A DNA stretch of 64,000 nucleotides from Circinella umbellata (GCA_025093555.1 JAIWNF010000007.1:372001-436000), one strand, 5' to 3'. Numbered from the stretch's first letter, positions 1-13,171 are shown. The notes: generated from the letters alone by a model not told the origin. Translations and numbers: made by a program.

Positions 1-1
1 C

Positions 2-940
2 GATAGACATATTGCAATTGATCGCCCTGATATTGGTGGTCGTGCTCAAATCTTTAAGGTTCATCTTAAGCCTATCAAGACCCCTGTTGATGTTGAATTC
101 TTATCGCGCAAATTGGCTGCTTTGACACCTGGCTTTTCTGGCGCTGATATTCACAACGTATGTAACGAAGCTGCTTTGATTGCTGCTCGTCATATGAAGG
201 ATCAAGTTGAAGAATCTGATTTTGAACAAGCTATCGAACGTGTGATTGCTGGTCTTGAAAAGAAATCGCGTGTCTTATCCCCTGAAGAAAAGAAGACAGT
301 TGCTTATCACGAAGCTGGTCATGCCGTCGCTGGTTGGTACTTAAAATACGCTGATCCATTGTTAAAGGTGTCTATTATCCCACGTGGTGTCGCTGCTTTG
401 GGTTATGCACAATATTTACCTAAGGATCAATACTTGTTCAGCGAAAAACAATTGTTGGATCGTATGTGTATGACATTAGGTGGTCGTGTTTCGGAACAAA
501 TCTTTTTTGAATCAATCACCACTGGTGCTCATGACGATTTGCAAAAGGTAACCAAGATTGCTTATGCTCAAGTTACAACTTACGGTATGAACAAGAAGGT
601 TGGACCTATCTCGTTCAATGACCCTCAAGGGGAACAACAGTTCCAAAAACCATTCTCAGAACAAACCGGCACCTTGATTGATAATGAAGCTCGAAATTTG
701 GTTAACGAAGCATATACCCGCACAGTTGACCTGTTGACAGAACGCAAGGAAGAGGTTGAGAAGGTTGCTAAGTTATTATTAGACAAGGAAGTAATTACTC
801 GTGAAGATATGGAGAACTTGTTAGGAAAGCGTCCGTTTGTTGAAAAGACTGTATATGATGAATATGTTCGACGACCAGAAACATCACAACCACCACCATT
901 CCCTGAAGATACTCCTAGTGGAGAAGTCAACTCATCATAA
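2..940 (+). CDS. m-AAA protease (AFG3/YTA12 family), C-terminal part
   Basis: Partial gene open at the window's left edge; 312 codons to the TAA at 938-940. The frame begins inside the AAA module and runs through the second region of homology ([18 protein letters not shown]) into the M41 metalloprotease domain. The zinc-binding motif HEAGH lies at about 308-322, followed by the family sequences SIIPRG and LGYAQYLP. The C-terminal tail is acidic and proline-rich. Family knowledge: membrane-anchored hexameric ATP-dependent zinc protease of the mitochondrial inner membrane, which degrades misfolded inner-membrane proteins and processes ribosomal protein bL32m. YTA10/AFG3 and YTA12 paralogues are hard to separate from this part alone, so no symbol is given. 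No intron in the visible part. Confidence 0.93.
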   Translation, partial: DRHIAIDRPDIGGRAQIFKVHLKPIKTPVDVEFLSRKLAALTPGFSGADIHNVCNEAALIAARHMKDQVEESDFEQAIERVIAGLEKKSRVLSPEEKKTVAYHEAGHAVAGWYLKYADPLLKVSIIPRGVAALGYAQYLPKDQYLFSEKQLLDRMCMTLGGRVSEQIFFESITTGAHDDLQKVTKIAYAQVTTYGMNKKVGPISFNDPQGEQQFQKPFSEQTGTLIDNEARNLVNEAYTRTVDLLTERKEEVEKVAKLLLDKEVITREDMENLLGKRPFVEKTVYDEYVRRPETSQPPPFPEDTPSGEVNSS

Positions 941-3542
941 TAAAGAAGTAAAATAGCCCCCTTTCCTTCTCATCATTATTTTTATACATATATTATCCTC
1001 CCTTCTTTTGATTTATCATAGACCAACAATTTATATGTTACATATAAAAAATTTTATAAAGACCTTTTCTTTTTTCTATTAATTAAGAAGAATAAACATT
1101 CCTTTTTTCAAATATGCTTGTAATAAAAGAAAATTACGACAAAAGAGATAATAAAATATTTTAACTATGATTGTACAAAACAGCCTTTTTCCACATTTTT
1201 AATAATTACTTTTATAACGAATTTTGCAATAAATTAGGGTACCAATGAGTACACTAACTCGCCTCTTTCACGTGAGTTAATTCAAATTTACATTGCGTCA
1301 TAAATATGCAAAACAGATATAATTTGTAATTGTGCAATGCTTGAAAGTTGTAAAATTAACATCAGCAAATAATATAGTTACCATGTTATTATCAAAGCAC
1401 TTCATGTATATTATTCTATACCCAACTCATACCTACGTACGTACCAATCCACAGTTGCAAAATTTATGTGGAGGCCATACATATCCGCTTTTAAAATAAA
1501 CAGAACGTGAACAATTCTACAATTTTAGAATAAAAGTTTTGTGTTGAGTCAATGAGGAGGCTGCTGATAGTGTATAGTGGCATTCCATCTACAAATTCGC
1601 CTTTCTTCCAACGTCAATGTTTTTTGAGGAGAATACATAACCCGTTGATAAAAAGAAGTGTCCAACTCCCAACATCAAATGTTATCTTTTGAAGTGCAAT
1701 GTATAAGATGAAAACGACATAAGTTGATAAGATCATTTGCTAACACATCAAATATTACGTGATCTTGAAGATTAATATTTCAAAAACAAAAAATTGATTG
1801 TATATACTATATTGTCAACATATAGTTGATACATTGGTAAATAGTCTAAATCTTTAACTCTTTTTTTTTTTTTTTGATAATTGCAAAGTGTTATTGCCTG
1901 TAAATATTTGCTACATTACTCTAGTATATCCTGCAATTGTTATGAGTGAGTTCAGGTATACTTTTGAGTAGCTTCATCACAACTATTGAAAAATAATGAA
2001 AGTCAACAAGCTGATTGAAGTGCATCAATTGCCATAAAGAAACAGAAGTGCATCAAATAGATGCATACCACAAGTGGATGACTGTGGTAGTGTTTCAAAC
2101 ACTGTAGCTCTGAAAAATAAGAAGCGATAAAAGGTAAGATAAGAGTTTTAGAGTTATAGATCAGATTGGTCAATACCGAGTATAATGAGTATGAAGATGA
2201 TAGTTCATCATATGGTGAAATAAAATAATACGTATATCGCCTTCTGCCAGTATTTACATGTCGGTGTGAAACGAAAAGTAGGGCTATGAAAATTGAACGA
2301 GGAAAGAGTGTTGCCTATCATGTTATTATGCAAAATAGCCATTTATTACATTCATCGGATTCGTTTAACGTGACATCACTTAGATATTCAACCAATGTCG
2401 TATTTTGTTGTTGCTTAATGATGAATAAGTTATGCTAGTATAATAATCTGTTGGCTGACCCAATTCCTTCGCAATAATAGGCCAAGGTTTTCAGATATCA
2501 TTAGTGGAATATGGAATCTGTAAAATAAGACCATCGTTCCATTGCTCAGTAACATCTTGAAGTAGTGCAATCCTTCTTTGGTTTTGTGTGTAGCTGCTCG
2601 ATAAAGAAGTATAGAAAGTAATAATTTAAACTTGACTTTCTGAATAGCTACGTAAATCGAAACATGTACCGTGTAGATGTTTGTGGAGCTTCTAATGTAG
2701 TCATGTAATACATACCATTACCAAAATGTTTTGGAATTTTTGTAAATTCCAATGCTGAATAGAGTTTGTATTTCCAAATTGGTGCGTTAGACAAACAGAT
2801 ACCACATTTTTTTAATATTATTAAAGCCGTGGGTTGTAAAGGAAGACAAAAAGAAACAGAAAAAAAGTGTAGCCTAATACAGTACTGTACTAACATAGTA
2901 GCTTTTCTTATGGTACAGTAAATTATTAATTGTTTTTGTGTTTCCATAATTCACACGATATTGAGCTTTTTGTCTGTTGCTAAAAAAAATGTAAATAGAT
3001 CATAGCATCATTACCTTCCAATATTTATAAAAAAAGAATATGATTTTGACGTCAATATATGGAAAGGGAGCGCTTCAGGCAGCCACCTTAATCACATCCC
3101 CTCCTAACATATAAGCCTCTATTAGTAACCATTCCATTACTATTTACACTGTCTTCTTATTTAATACCTTAGTTAAACATCATCTCCTTACTCCCCGACT
3201 CCTCTACCAAACTTTTTTCCATTAAGGGTTTTTTTTAGTTCTGGTATCAACGCTCTTAAATTTATTTATTTTATATACTTTTTTATCCCTTTGTACCGCA
3301 AGGAAGCGACTATATGTCTATGTCACTTGGTCTTCCTTAATAAATAAACAAAAATCTTCAACTACGTATGGGAAGGGTATTTTTTTAAGAACTGAACACG
3401 ATAAAACGCGTCGTCTATGGTCTTTTTGGTGAAAAACGCGCCAATTACTAAATGCGGACCATCGAAAAAAGATACACACAGACGCGACACCTGCTTTCTT
3501 GACACAGTTCTTTTTTCAAGTTTGAACACTATCTAAAAAAGT
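941..3542. other. gene-poor AT-rich spacer
   Basis: About 2.6 kb between the protease stop and the MGS1 start. I see no supported gene. A 99-codon minus-strand frame at 2648-2947 is low in complexity and has no recognisable domain. On the minus strand around 2220-2560 there are short stretches that look like degenerate coding sequence broken by many stops, perhaps an old transposon relic, but I cannot assign it. Confidence 0.5.
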
Positions 3543-6390
3543 ATGGAACAGAACAAAGGTACATTCCCGCCAATTTTTTTGTATAATATCAAATATGTCC
3601 ATTCTAATAATATTTTAATCAGTTGAATGTCCAATTTGCTGTCAACTAATTCCTTCTGGTAAAATCAATGCTCATATTGATGCAAACTGTCCTACTCAAG
3701 AACAGCAAGAAGACACTATAATGTCAACAACACCAGTAATACCAAGTCCTGAACGAAATAATAGCGTTGTAAAGCCTTCTCAAACTCAACAATCTCGCCT
3801 TCATTTCTTGCAACCTTCAACTGAAAAGTCTATAGACAGTAACAAAGTTCGATCGAATTCTGTAAGATTTATGCACTTCGATTCTCTTCTCATACTACTA
3901 TATCATAACGTAACCTCTTTTATTAACCTGGATGCTTTGACGAAAAATAAATAAAATTTTAGCTATCGAAAATGGCACCATTATTCAATAAACGAAGTGA
4001 ACCTATCCCACAACAACCAAGATCAAAAATACAGCCACAACAGAGTCAGAGCAACGAACTTAAACGTCCATCATCATCCTCTTATTCGACATCGACAACT
4101 ACTTTAAATAGTCGTCCCGATCCACCAAAGCGAGCAAGAAAAGATGCTGCCTTAGAAGCTATGCCACTAGCTGCAAAAGGTTAACATTTTTATTGTTTTT
4201 AATGTTCATGGATCATCATACAAAATTATATAATCTCTATTTATTAATTTTTCTTCTAAAAATTAGTACGACCTATGTCCTTATCCGAGTTTGTTGGGCA
4301 GGAAGAATTACTTGGTGAGAAAGGAGTTTTACGTACACTTATACAATCAGATCGAATCCCTTCAATGATTCTTTGGTATGATACCTTTTTTCATATTTTG
4401 AAATTTGAAATATGGGCTCTCTGTTTGTTAATGTAAAATTATATTTTATGCTATTTTAGGGGATCACCTGGATGTGGTAAAACAACTGTTGCAAGAATTA
4501 TTTCAAAAATGACAAAATCTCGGTTTGTTGAGCTCAGTGCAACAAGTCATGGCGCTGCAGATGTCAAAAAGGCATTTGAAGAAGCTCGCGGCCACTTATC
4601 ACTTACTGGTCAGAAAACTATTATTTTTATTGATGAGATTCACAGGTAAATAATATAATATCGTCTAGATTTGGATTTTGAATAATAATGTAGGAAGCTG
4701 ATAGGTGTTTTTATTTATCATGTCATATATATATATAGATTTACAAAAGCACAACAGGACCTATTTCTTCCTTATGTTGAGCAAGGTACGATTCATCTTA
4801 TAGGTGCTACTACTGAAAATCCAAGGTACTCAATAAAAGTATCTCATCTTATCAATACACAAATGGTATATTAATTAATGTATACAAACTTGAATGTTAA
4901 ATTATAATATATAGTTTCAAAGTCAACTCTGCTTTGCTTTCGCGATGCCGAGTTTTCGTACTCCAACGATTAAGTGAAGATAATATAACTGAAATTCTAT
5001 CAAGAGCAGTACAGCATTGGCGAAGAGCTGGAGATAATATAGCAGAGAATAGTAGAGAAAAAGATTTTGATGATACAATGAAAACTGAGGATGATGAAGC
5101 AAAAGAAAAAGAAGAGGAAGATGCATTGTCCATGCTAGCTCAATATAGTGATGGTGATGGTAAATACACTATCAGACTTAACGATTTACTATGCAGTCAG
5201 TATCACTTAATTATCGTTGTTTCTTTGTTATAATAGCACGAAATGCATTGAATACACTTGAAATTGCATTAAGTATCCTACCTTCTAAATCAGCACATTT
5301 ACGTGTAGAGTCCATTAAAGGTAACTGAAAAAAATATAGCGCTTTGAGAGATCCACGCTTTTATTAATCAGGTTGATGACGGCTTATGTTTAGGAGCCTT
5401 TCAAAAAACACATTTGTTATATGATCGTAATGGTGAAGAGCATTATAATATTATCAGTGCATTACATAAAAGTATACGTGGAAGGTATGAAAATTATTAT
5501 TAATACTGTTGTTAGAATAATTTCAAGAAGAATAATGAAGCTGATAGATATAATTTGATTTCTCTAGTGATGCAGATGCAGCATTATATTGGTTAGCGAG
5601 AATGCTTGAAGCAGGAGAAGATCCATTATATGTTGCACGACGACTTGTTCGATGTGCAAGCGAAGATATTGGTTTAGCAGATAATTCAGCATTACCATTG
5701 GTAAATTTTTATAATGATAGCATAACTTTGTGATAATTATGAAAATATCATTGTAACCAGTCATATCATTTCCATATATAGGCTGTATCCGCGTATCAAG
5801 CTTGTGAAAGAATCGGTATGCCAGAATGCGATACTATTTTAGGTGGGTTTTCAATTTTATTATTTTCTAACTATTATTAAGAAAAAGGACTACTTATATT
5901 TTACTCACACTAACATATATAATAGCTCATCTTGTGACATATTTAGCAGAAACCAAAAAAAGTGTTCGAACATATAAAGCGTATAATTTGGTAATAGAAT
6001 TATATTTATAAAAAACAAATCCCCTGAAAGAAATAAAAAAAAGGATCGGGTTATTTATATTTTTTTTTTTTTTCATTTTTTTATATAAAAATATATACAA
6101 TTTATAGGTAAAAAAAACTGTTCGATCACAACCGAATTATCCAGTCCCTTTACATATTCGTAATGCACCAACTAAACTTATGAAGGTAAGAAAATAAAAA
6201 CAAAAGAGGAAGAGGAAGAGGACATCTATATAATGAACTGTTTTCTGATTGGATTTTTACGATAAATGATGACTATAATCAGAATATTGGGTATGGACAA
6301 GGGTACAAGTATAATCCTGATTACGATGAACCTGTGGATCAAGTTTATCTACCAGATGAATTAGTAGATGCAAAGTTCTTAGATGCATAA
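3543..6390 (+). CDS. MGS1: MGS1/WRNIP1-like AAA+ ATPase with UBZ4 finger
   Basis: Fourteen exons: 3543-3558, 3623-3861, 3963-4179, 4267-4375, 4460-4645, 4739-4825, 4915-5159, 5237-5320, 5394-5484, 5568-5700, 5782-5842, 5926-5990, 6108-6185, 6283-6390; 572 aa. Residues about 6-28 form a RAD18-type ubiquitin-binding finger (CPICC, then HIDANC). A Ser/Gln-rich linker precedes the AAA+ domain: Walker [10 protein letters not shown], Walker [11 protein letters not shown], sensor GATTENPSF, arginine region LLSRCR. The C-terminal oligomerisation region contains [16 protein letters not shown] and [12 protein letters not shown]. Family role: binds stalled replication forks and ubiquitinated PCNA, modulating DNA polymerase delta and damage tolerance in the nucleus. 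An acidic insertion of about 35 residues sits between the arginine region and SDGDARN. The start is supported because exon 1 (16 nt) splices in frame directly onto the zinc finger. Its stop lies 11 nt from the stop of the convergent MED11. Confidence 0.93.
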
Positions 6391-6401
6391 CGATAATAAA
6401 C

Positions 6402-7043
6402 TTATTGAGTAATCTCTTTTAATTCTCGTACACGTTGATGAATAGTTTCTAAAGCTGCTGTCCAAACTTCCAATTCTTTTTGTTCTCCAGAAATTGATTC
6501 TCGGAAAGGAATACTTTTTGTCGTTGCCATTCCAATACTTCCTTGTTGAGATAAATAACGTGTATTACTTCGTAAAGAAAGTTGGATATCCTAAATTATA
6601 CATTGTAGACATAAGGATATATATATATATATATATATATTGTGTGTGTGTGTGTGTGTCAGTCTCTCACTGTGAGTATCATTATTTCGTATTTTTTGAT
6701 TTGGGTTTTTAACATACGTTGACAAGACTAAAATAACGTCCTGCTAATTCACGAAAAGCAATAACTGAGTCCCGAACTACTTGTTCAGTATCTTGATCTT
6801 GTGGTGCATCGTCACAAAGTATTGCCAAGCCATCTCCAGCAGTTTCAACTAGAAGTACAAGTTTCTAATAAAAACGCGATCGAAAGAAAAATATACTTGA
6901 TTAATTGGGAATTTTTTTATTTATTGATATAAACGAATGGTTATATATACCTTTTCTGCCTCATGAAGATCTTGAATACGTAATGTACTTTCTGCTAAAT
7001 AATTAGAAGTATTTTGATCAGATTCCTTTGGCTGTTGGCTCAT
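6402..7043 (-). CDS. MED11: Mediator complex subunit 11
   Basis: Three exons on the minus strand: 7043-6951, 6864-6718, 6590-6402; 142 aa. The small helical protein begins with a Ser/Gln-rich stretch, then an N-terminal helix (LRIQDLHEAEK), the family-like LVLLVETAGDGLAIL, then FRELAGRYFSLV and DIQLSLRSNTRYL. The order (helix, 'ETAG' turn, second long helix, then a 'YL' segment) is that of MED11, which pairs with MED22 in the head module of Mediator, contacting RNA polymerase II and TFIIH. Length fits the family (about 110-150 aa). Intron 2 holds an (AT)n(GT)n microsatellite near 6619-6659. The gene is convergent with MGS1, leaving 11 bp between stop codons, so the two 3' UTRs must overlap. 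Another small coiled-coil Mediator-type subunit is the main alternative. Confidence 0.72.
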
Positions 7044-7461
7044 TATCAACCTGGGCAATACGAAAGGGGCGGAGAGAGTAATGCGAGTGAGGAAGAGCTT
7101 TTTTTTTTTTTTTTTTTTTTTTGACAGCTGATAATTTTTTTTTATTTCTCGATAATCTCGAATATGTTGTCCATCATTTCAACATCACTTCAGTACATTG
7201 GTTATGCAACACTTTTTCCACTTCTGATTGCCATTTTTGCCGATTTTGCATTATATGTATACCGACAAAGTCACCAAATAATGCACAAACAAAAACACAT
7301 CAAGAGTTACTAAATAATAACAATAATAATAATGACAATAACAAGGTACTCCTTTTTAAAAAAAGAGTAGTGTTGCTTGTTTTTACAAAAAGAGATAAAG
7401 AAGAAAGGGCCAATATTTATATAATTATATTATATAGGATTCTAAATATGTTTACTTATTT

Positions 7462-8975
7462 TTATATTACTTTATACAAATGTACTTGACTAATTTCATC
7501 TAATTCATCATCGTGCAACTCGTCCTGAAACCAGTCTCCTTCATATTCGAGTTTAATCTCCTTTACCCAACCACGCATCAACTTATTAGCAGGTAATCCT
7601 GCTTCTTTAAGTTGCTCCTGGAGAGACGGCAAGGTTACCAATAATAATCCTTTTCGTTTCATTGTTTCGGTTCGAATAAACTTCCATATTTCCTGTTGTA
7701 CGGGTAATTCATTGAAGAATTGAAATACATTGTTCATAACGACAACATCTGCTTCCTTATTTAAAAGTTCGGGCACTTGTTGAATATCCTTACATAAGAT
7801 CTATTATTAAATTATTACATATTGTTATTTATATCTATGTCTGATATGTATGTGTATGTAAACAGAAGGGTGATGATAGTCTTTTTTTTTTACCTGTACA
7901 CGATCTCCCATCTTATACTTTTTGACCATATCTTCTTGTAATTTACAAAACCATTCATTAAGTTCGACACCAATTAGTTTACGAGCTTGTGTAAATAAAT
8001 AACCCTTTGGATGACACATTATTATCATTATATATTATTATCTTATCACAATGCTTATCTAAATCAATTATACAACTTACTGAATATAATACTGCGCCCA
8101 ATCTCGATCCAATATCCACAATCACTTTGTCCTTGATTTTATTAGCAAGTGCTACCTGGTATAAGAACTGTAATTGCATTACAGATGCAGAATGCGAGAT
8201 AAAGTCTAGTCAAATAAAAAAAACCCCACTTCTTTGTTAAAAACTCCCAAAACATAAAAAAAGAATGTTCTTTTTTTTTCAAACAAAATAGCAAATGTAA
8301 TACGCTTACTTAATGGTTTTACATTTCTTGACTTGCAATCTAAACAATAATTCCGTGATAGTTTGCCTTTGTCACAAAGATCATCCACATCATCTTCTGT
8401 AAATAAAAATCCATCCACATGAACCGTGTTTTGTTCAGTGTAATCTGAAAACTGTCACAATAATAATAATGATAACAAAAGCAATGATTATCAATAGTCA
8501 GCTTGAGAGCAGCAAGAATAAATAAAATCAAAGTATCAATATTTATAAAAAATAAAAAGAAAACAACATACGTCTCTACTATCTGGAATAACTGTCTTTT
8601 CACCAGGCGCTTCAGCTGAAATGGGTACACGCGATCGTAGATCTTTAACGATTCGACCGAGTCGTTGCATTTTATAATCGTTTACTGGCTGAAAATGGCC
8701 ATTCTTATCATGTTCATATTCAATATCTTCTTGATCGTCGTCATGACTTTTATTATGTAATTGTTTATGATATTCCTCTATGGTAGCGGGTTGTTAGTCA
8801 AAAAGAAAAATTTCTTTTCTTTTCCGTTATGGATCAAAAAGTTCCTTTTACCTAAAGCTGATTTAGCAAAAGAATCAAACTCGTGAAATTGAGAATCGTC
8901 CAATTGTGAAATTAACGCGAGAAAAGAATCTTTCGAGGATTCCAAAACCTTTGATCTATCGTCACCACCAGACAT
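7462..8975 (-). CDS. class I methyltransferase-like protein, unknown substrate
   Basis: Six exons: 8975-8852, 8777-8572, 8451-8310, 8205-8081, 8004-7894, 7800-7462; 348 aa, all junctions in frame. The N-terminal third is acidic and His/Asp-rich. A small Cys pair (YCLDCKSRNVKPL) precedes FISHSAS. The C-terminal half has a Rossmann methyltransferase layout: motif I-like VIVDIGSRLGAVLYSGYL, acidic end of strand 2 in IGVELNEWF, KDIQQVPELL, then DVVVMNNVFQFF as the motif IV strand. The usual DxGxGxG glycine loop is altered (GSRLG), so SAM binding is inferred, not shown. I do not recognise a named orthologue. The ATG at 8975 is the first in frame and the following exon is acidic and conserved-looking. 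The 3' end faces MED11, 418 bp away. Confidence 0.7.
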
Positions 8976-9637
8976 AATATAGTTGGCTCAAAGATATAAT
9001 AGCACAATTTTTTTTTATTTTTTATATTTTTGAACTGAAATCGAAAAATGGATGGTGTTTCACAAAATAGGGGTGGCGTTGCATGACAACAAATTTCTTG
9101 TATATGCATATTTTAATAACGCTAATATAAACATTCCATTTAAAGTAGAGGTAAAAAGTATGGTGTAAGTCGTGTGAATTAAAAGGGTTATTATCTTTAA
9201 TTATGTTTAAAATGATTTATCAGTGCAAGAATAATGTTTATAGTATCGAGAAGGTGTACATCCTTTTTTATCAATTTTTTTAATGGCTTTATATCAATTA
9301 TGCCATCCTTTTTTGAAACTAAACTGTCAGAATTTTCTACATCTTTTCTGCTCGATACTTAGATAGATATAAACAGCTGCGGATGGACACATAATATAAT
9401 GTTATTATTACACTCAACTATTTTATATATAACTACATTCAAATCAATATTCGTTTCTAACTCTTTTATCAATTTTTTAATTTTTCAAATACTTTTTATT
9501 TAAATTTTGTATTAAGATATTTCTGGTTTAGTTAGATCACGTTCCCACCTATTTTTGAAAACGGGTAGGGGGTTGTCCATAATGAAAAGGCCTGTTGTTA
9601 TTTTGTTTGTATAATAGCCGAAAATGAAATAAAATCA
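8976..9637. other. intergenic spacer, promoter of methyltransferase gene and 3' side of NUP98
   Basis: About 660 bp, AT-rich, with no supported coding sequence. It should contain the minus-strand promoter of the methyltransferase-like gene next to 8976 and the nucleoporin 3' UTR next to 9637. No TATA box or other site stands out. Confidence 0.4.
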
Positions 9638-12600
9638 TTAGAAAAATTCCACTTTGAACGACCATGTGCCCGTTTCAATGTCATAATCAACAAATTCAAC
9701 ACCTTGTCGGTTACGCAATCTATCGTAGAAACTTCTGAAACGAGGATTTTCAGGATCCTTGATAGGTCGTCTTGATTCCTTGTCCAAGGCGTAACAATTC
9801 TCTAATTTCACAGTTGCTGGGACGTTCAATGCTGCTCCTCTAGGTGCCTTGGTACTTTCATCAGGATAAATAACAACACTCTTTTCTTCGAGAATCACAA
9901 TGGTACCCATGATATCATATAAATCCAATCCAGATAAATCAACAGGCTCATCAAATCGTACTTCACCATAACCACGACGTCCCACCATAAAATTATCCAC
10001 GTGCTTAAGTTCTTCATTTGTCATGGATTGCAATGTTTCAAGCGTTGGGGAGGAGTAGTAACCTTGACTCGTAGTGGTAGCTGAATAGGCACTGTTAGAG
10101 ACAAATCGTGCACCTACAGAGGATGAACCACTTTCCCCACGTACAGGAGCTGCTGGCGCTGGAATATTAGATGCTGATGATGATGTAGAAACACCAGCTC
10201 CCACTAGAGATGTCGATTTAGAAGACGAAGCAGATGCTTGTTGTTTTTCTCGTTCTAATTCCTTCTTTCGTGCAATCATTTCTAATTTAGGATCGAATAT
10301 AAAAGATGGTTTTTCATCTTTCTTAGTCAACAAACTGGCAATATCAGCAGTATCCACATCCTTTTCGAATACTAATTTCTTGTTGGCTGAACGTGTAGAA
10401 AAAGCGTTAGGACCAAGAACAGCATCATCACTGAGTCCTTCCAACGAACTCATCTTTTTGCTTGGCGAGGTTCGACCAGCAGGTCCAAGAGAGAAACCGC
10501 GCAACTTGATCTTAGAAACAACACGTGGTGCCATGGGCCGGTGAGCTGATGTTGGTTTTTTGTTGGAAGAGTCCAAAGCGACAGCACTAGGTCCTTGTTT
10601 ATTAGCACCATTTGTAGTACTAGAATTGGCCGTAGCACCAATTTTAGTCGTATCGAAAAGTGGGTTGGAACCGTAAGGCTTGTTATCGACTGTTGCAATC
10701 ATGGGTTGTTGTTGTTGACCAGGCTGAAGACCCTGAGCACCGAAAGATGTCAAGCCACCTGTAGCTGGCAAGGTGAAACTACTTGTACCTTGAGGTTGTG
10801 TACCAAATCCACCACCAAATCCACCCGTTGTCGATTGATTGTTAAATAAGCCAGTACCACCTGTTAAACCTCCTGTCGCTGGCTTTTGATTAAAAAGACT
10901 ACTTGATCCAAAACCACCTGTAGCACCTGCAGTACCACCAGTACCTATACCAAATCCACCAGTAGCAGGTTGTCCTCCTCCAAAGAGAGGAGCTGAGGTA
11001 GCTGGTTTATTGGCACCGAAAAGACTTGTTTGTTGAGCACCTGCTCCGCCGAAACCACCTGTGGCAGGTTGCTGTGCGCCAAAGCCGCCGGCACCAAAGC
11101 CTCCAGTAGTAGCACCAGCACCCGTTTGAGTTCCAGGAGTATTAAATGAAAAGGATGAAGCTGGTTTGTTTGTTGCTGTCGACCCAAAACCTCCTGTAGC
11201 TGTACCAAATCCACCGGCAGTTTGACCAAAACCTCCAGTTGTTGCCGTTCCTGATGGTTTGGCACCAAATCCACCGCCAAATCCACCAGCTTGTTGTTGT
11301 TGATTAGGTTGTCCGAAACCGCCTGTTGTTGCACCTGCTCCAAATGCTGGTGTAGTTGACGCAGCGCCGAATCCACCCGTAGCTGGTTGACTTCCACCTA
11401 GTAATAAATAACAATGGTTTATTAGCAAAATATGTTTCATTGTCTGTTTCTTTTATGTTCCTATTCTTCTTCTAGATATATTCTGTCTTTCTATTTACCA
11501 AACAAAGGTTTTGCAGCATTACCTGCGGTAGCACCGAAACCTCCAGCACTACCAAAACCACCAGTGGTAGCACTTGTTGCGCCAAAGCCACCACCGGTAG
11601 CACCTGCTCCGAAACCGCCTGTTGCACTACTTCCAAAAGCTGGAGTACCTTGTTGTTGCTGTTGTTGCTGACCGAATAATCCACCACCAGTGGCACCAGC
11701 ACCAAAACCACCAGCTGCTGGTTGCTGTTGTTGTTGACCAAATGCACCTGTGCCTGCAGATTGGCCAAAAGGTGTTGATCCTGGTTGTTGTTGTTGTTGA
11801 CCAAAACCACCAGTAGCACCTGCACCAAACCCTCCTGTTGCTGTACTTCCAAATCCACCAGCAGCTGGAGCACCTGCTGCGCCTGAGTTTTTACGGTTTT
11901 GTGCGTAGTCTTGTAATCGTAATTCTTCCAAAGAATAAGATCTATATTGTGGCATAGCAGTAATGGTTTGAAAGAAGTTGTTTGTTCCCGTAGCAATATC
12001 ACGATCTGTAGTGGCTGTAAAATCAGCTACTGCTGTGCCTTGATTTCCACCAGGAGCACCTTGTTGCGCTCCAAAGGCAGAGCCCCCCATACCTCCTCCA
12101 GCACCAAATGCTGATTGTTGTGTTTGTTGACCAAATGCACCAGGTGCTGAACTAGTAGCAGCTCCCCCACCAAATACACCGCCAGTTGTTGATGTAGCAG
12201 GTTGTCCAAAGGCACTAGTACGGTTTTGACCAAAGAGCCCTCCTCCACCAGCTGCTTGAGTATTTGCTCCAGCACCAAATCCTGATGTAGCAGGTGCTGA
12301 ACCTAATATTATCAACATTGTTAATAGTTTTTTTTTTGTTAATAATGGCGTAACGTTTTCATTTCATTTCATAGCTCTCCTTTCCTCAAGCTTTCTCTAT
12401 AGCATAAAAAAACATAAAACAAATCGTGATCTACTCACTGGCACCAAATCCACCTGCACCGAAACCTGTCGATGGTTGTTGTTGTTGAGCACCTAATAAA
12501 AGCAAAGAGATACAATTGTTATTATTACTTTATTATACATGTCCACATAGAAAATAAGAGAAAAAAATCATTTCATAAACATTATTTCCGTCGTCTGAAT

Positions 12601-13171
12601 CCAGCTTTCTATGTATTTAATAAATCGTACCTGAACCAAATGCAGACGATCCACCAAATGCTGATGGTCTTGCTTGTCCAAAAGCCGATCCGGTGTTTCC
12701 TCCAAAACCTAAAATAAATCATTTTTGAAAAATAATGTTAGGATTTAATCAAAGTAATTAAAAGAAGAAATTAAAAAGGCCTTGACGACGACTAAATTTA
12801 AAAGGAAGAAGTATAATCTTACCAGTTGCTCCTCCCGAGCCAAATGCGCTTGGCTGTGCAGCCTGACCAAAAGCTCCGGTCGATGGGTTAGCGGCTGATC
12901 CAAATGCCCCTCCTGTTGCTCCCGCTCCAAATCCTATTTATTACCATTTAGTTATTATTATTATTATCATTACTATTATCATTACAATTCAATTATTATT
13001 TTTGATTTTCAAAACAAATTAAAAATTTATTAGAAAAAACCTACCTCCTCCACCAAATGGAGAAGATTGCTGTTGTTGTTGAGGTTGTTGTTGCTGTTGT
13101 CCAAAGACAGAAGATTGCTGTGGTTGTTGGCCAAAGCCTCCACCACCACCAAACGCACTTTTGCCAAACAT
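9638..13171 (-). CDS. NUP98: NUP98/NUP116-type FG nucleoporin with GLEBS motif
   Basis: Six exons: 13171-13045, 12933-12823, 12708-12631, 12492-12439, 12302-11499, 11397-9638; 977 aa. The protein starts MFGKSAFGGGGGFG and contains dozens of FG repeats, mostly GGFG and AFG with few GLFG, spaced by Gln runs. A GLEBS segment (ITAMPQYRSYSLEELRL), the binding site for Gle2/Rae1, lies near forward positions 11910-11975. The FG-poor middle is Lys/Ser-rich. The last about 150 residues are the NUP98 autoproteolytic domain (MTNEELKHVDNFMVGRRGYG, then VDYDIETGTWSFKVEFF). Family role: permeability barrier and mRNA-export docking at the nuclear pore. The protein ends exactly at the usual cleavage site, the catalytic His of the HFS motif is Phe, and no NUP96 part follows. 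It is therefore a stand-alone, probably non-cleaving form, like yeast Nup116/Nup100. Confidence 0.92.

Noticed and set aside
2648..2947. 99-codon minus-strand ORF in the first spacer
   Set aside because: No motif, no splice context, AT-driven composition; likely chance.
10945..11397. 150-codon Gln/Val/Leu-rich frame within the nucleoporin
   Set aside because: Alternate-frame reading of the FG repeats (CAA/CAG and GTT-rich); shadow of NUP98.
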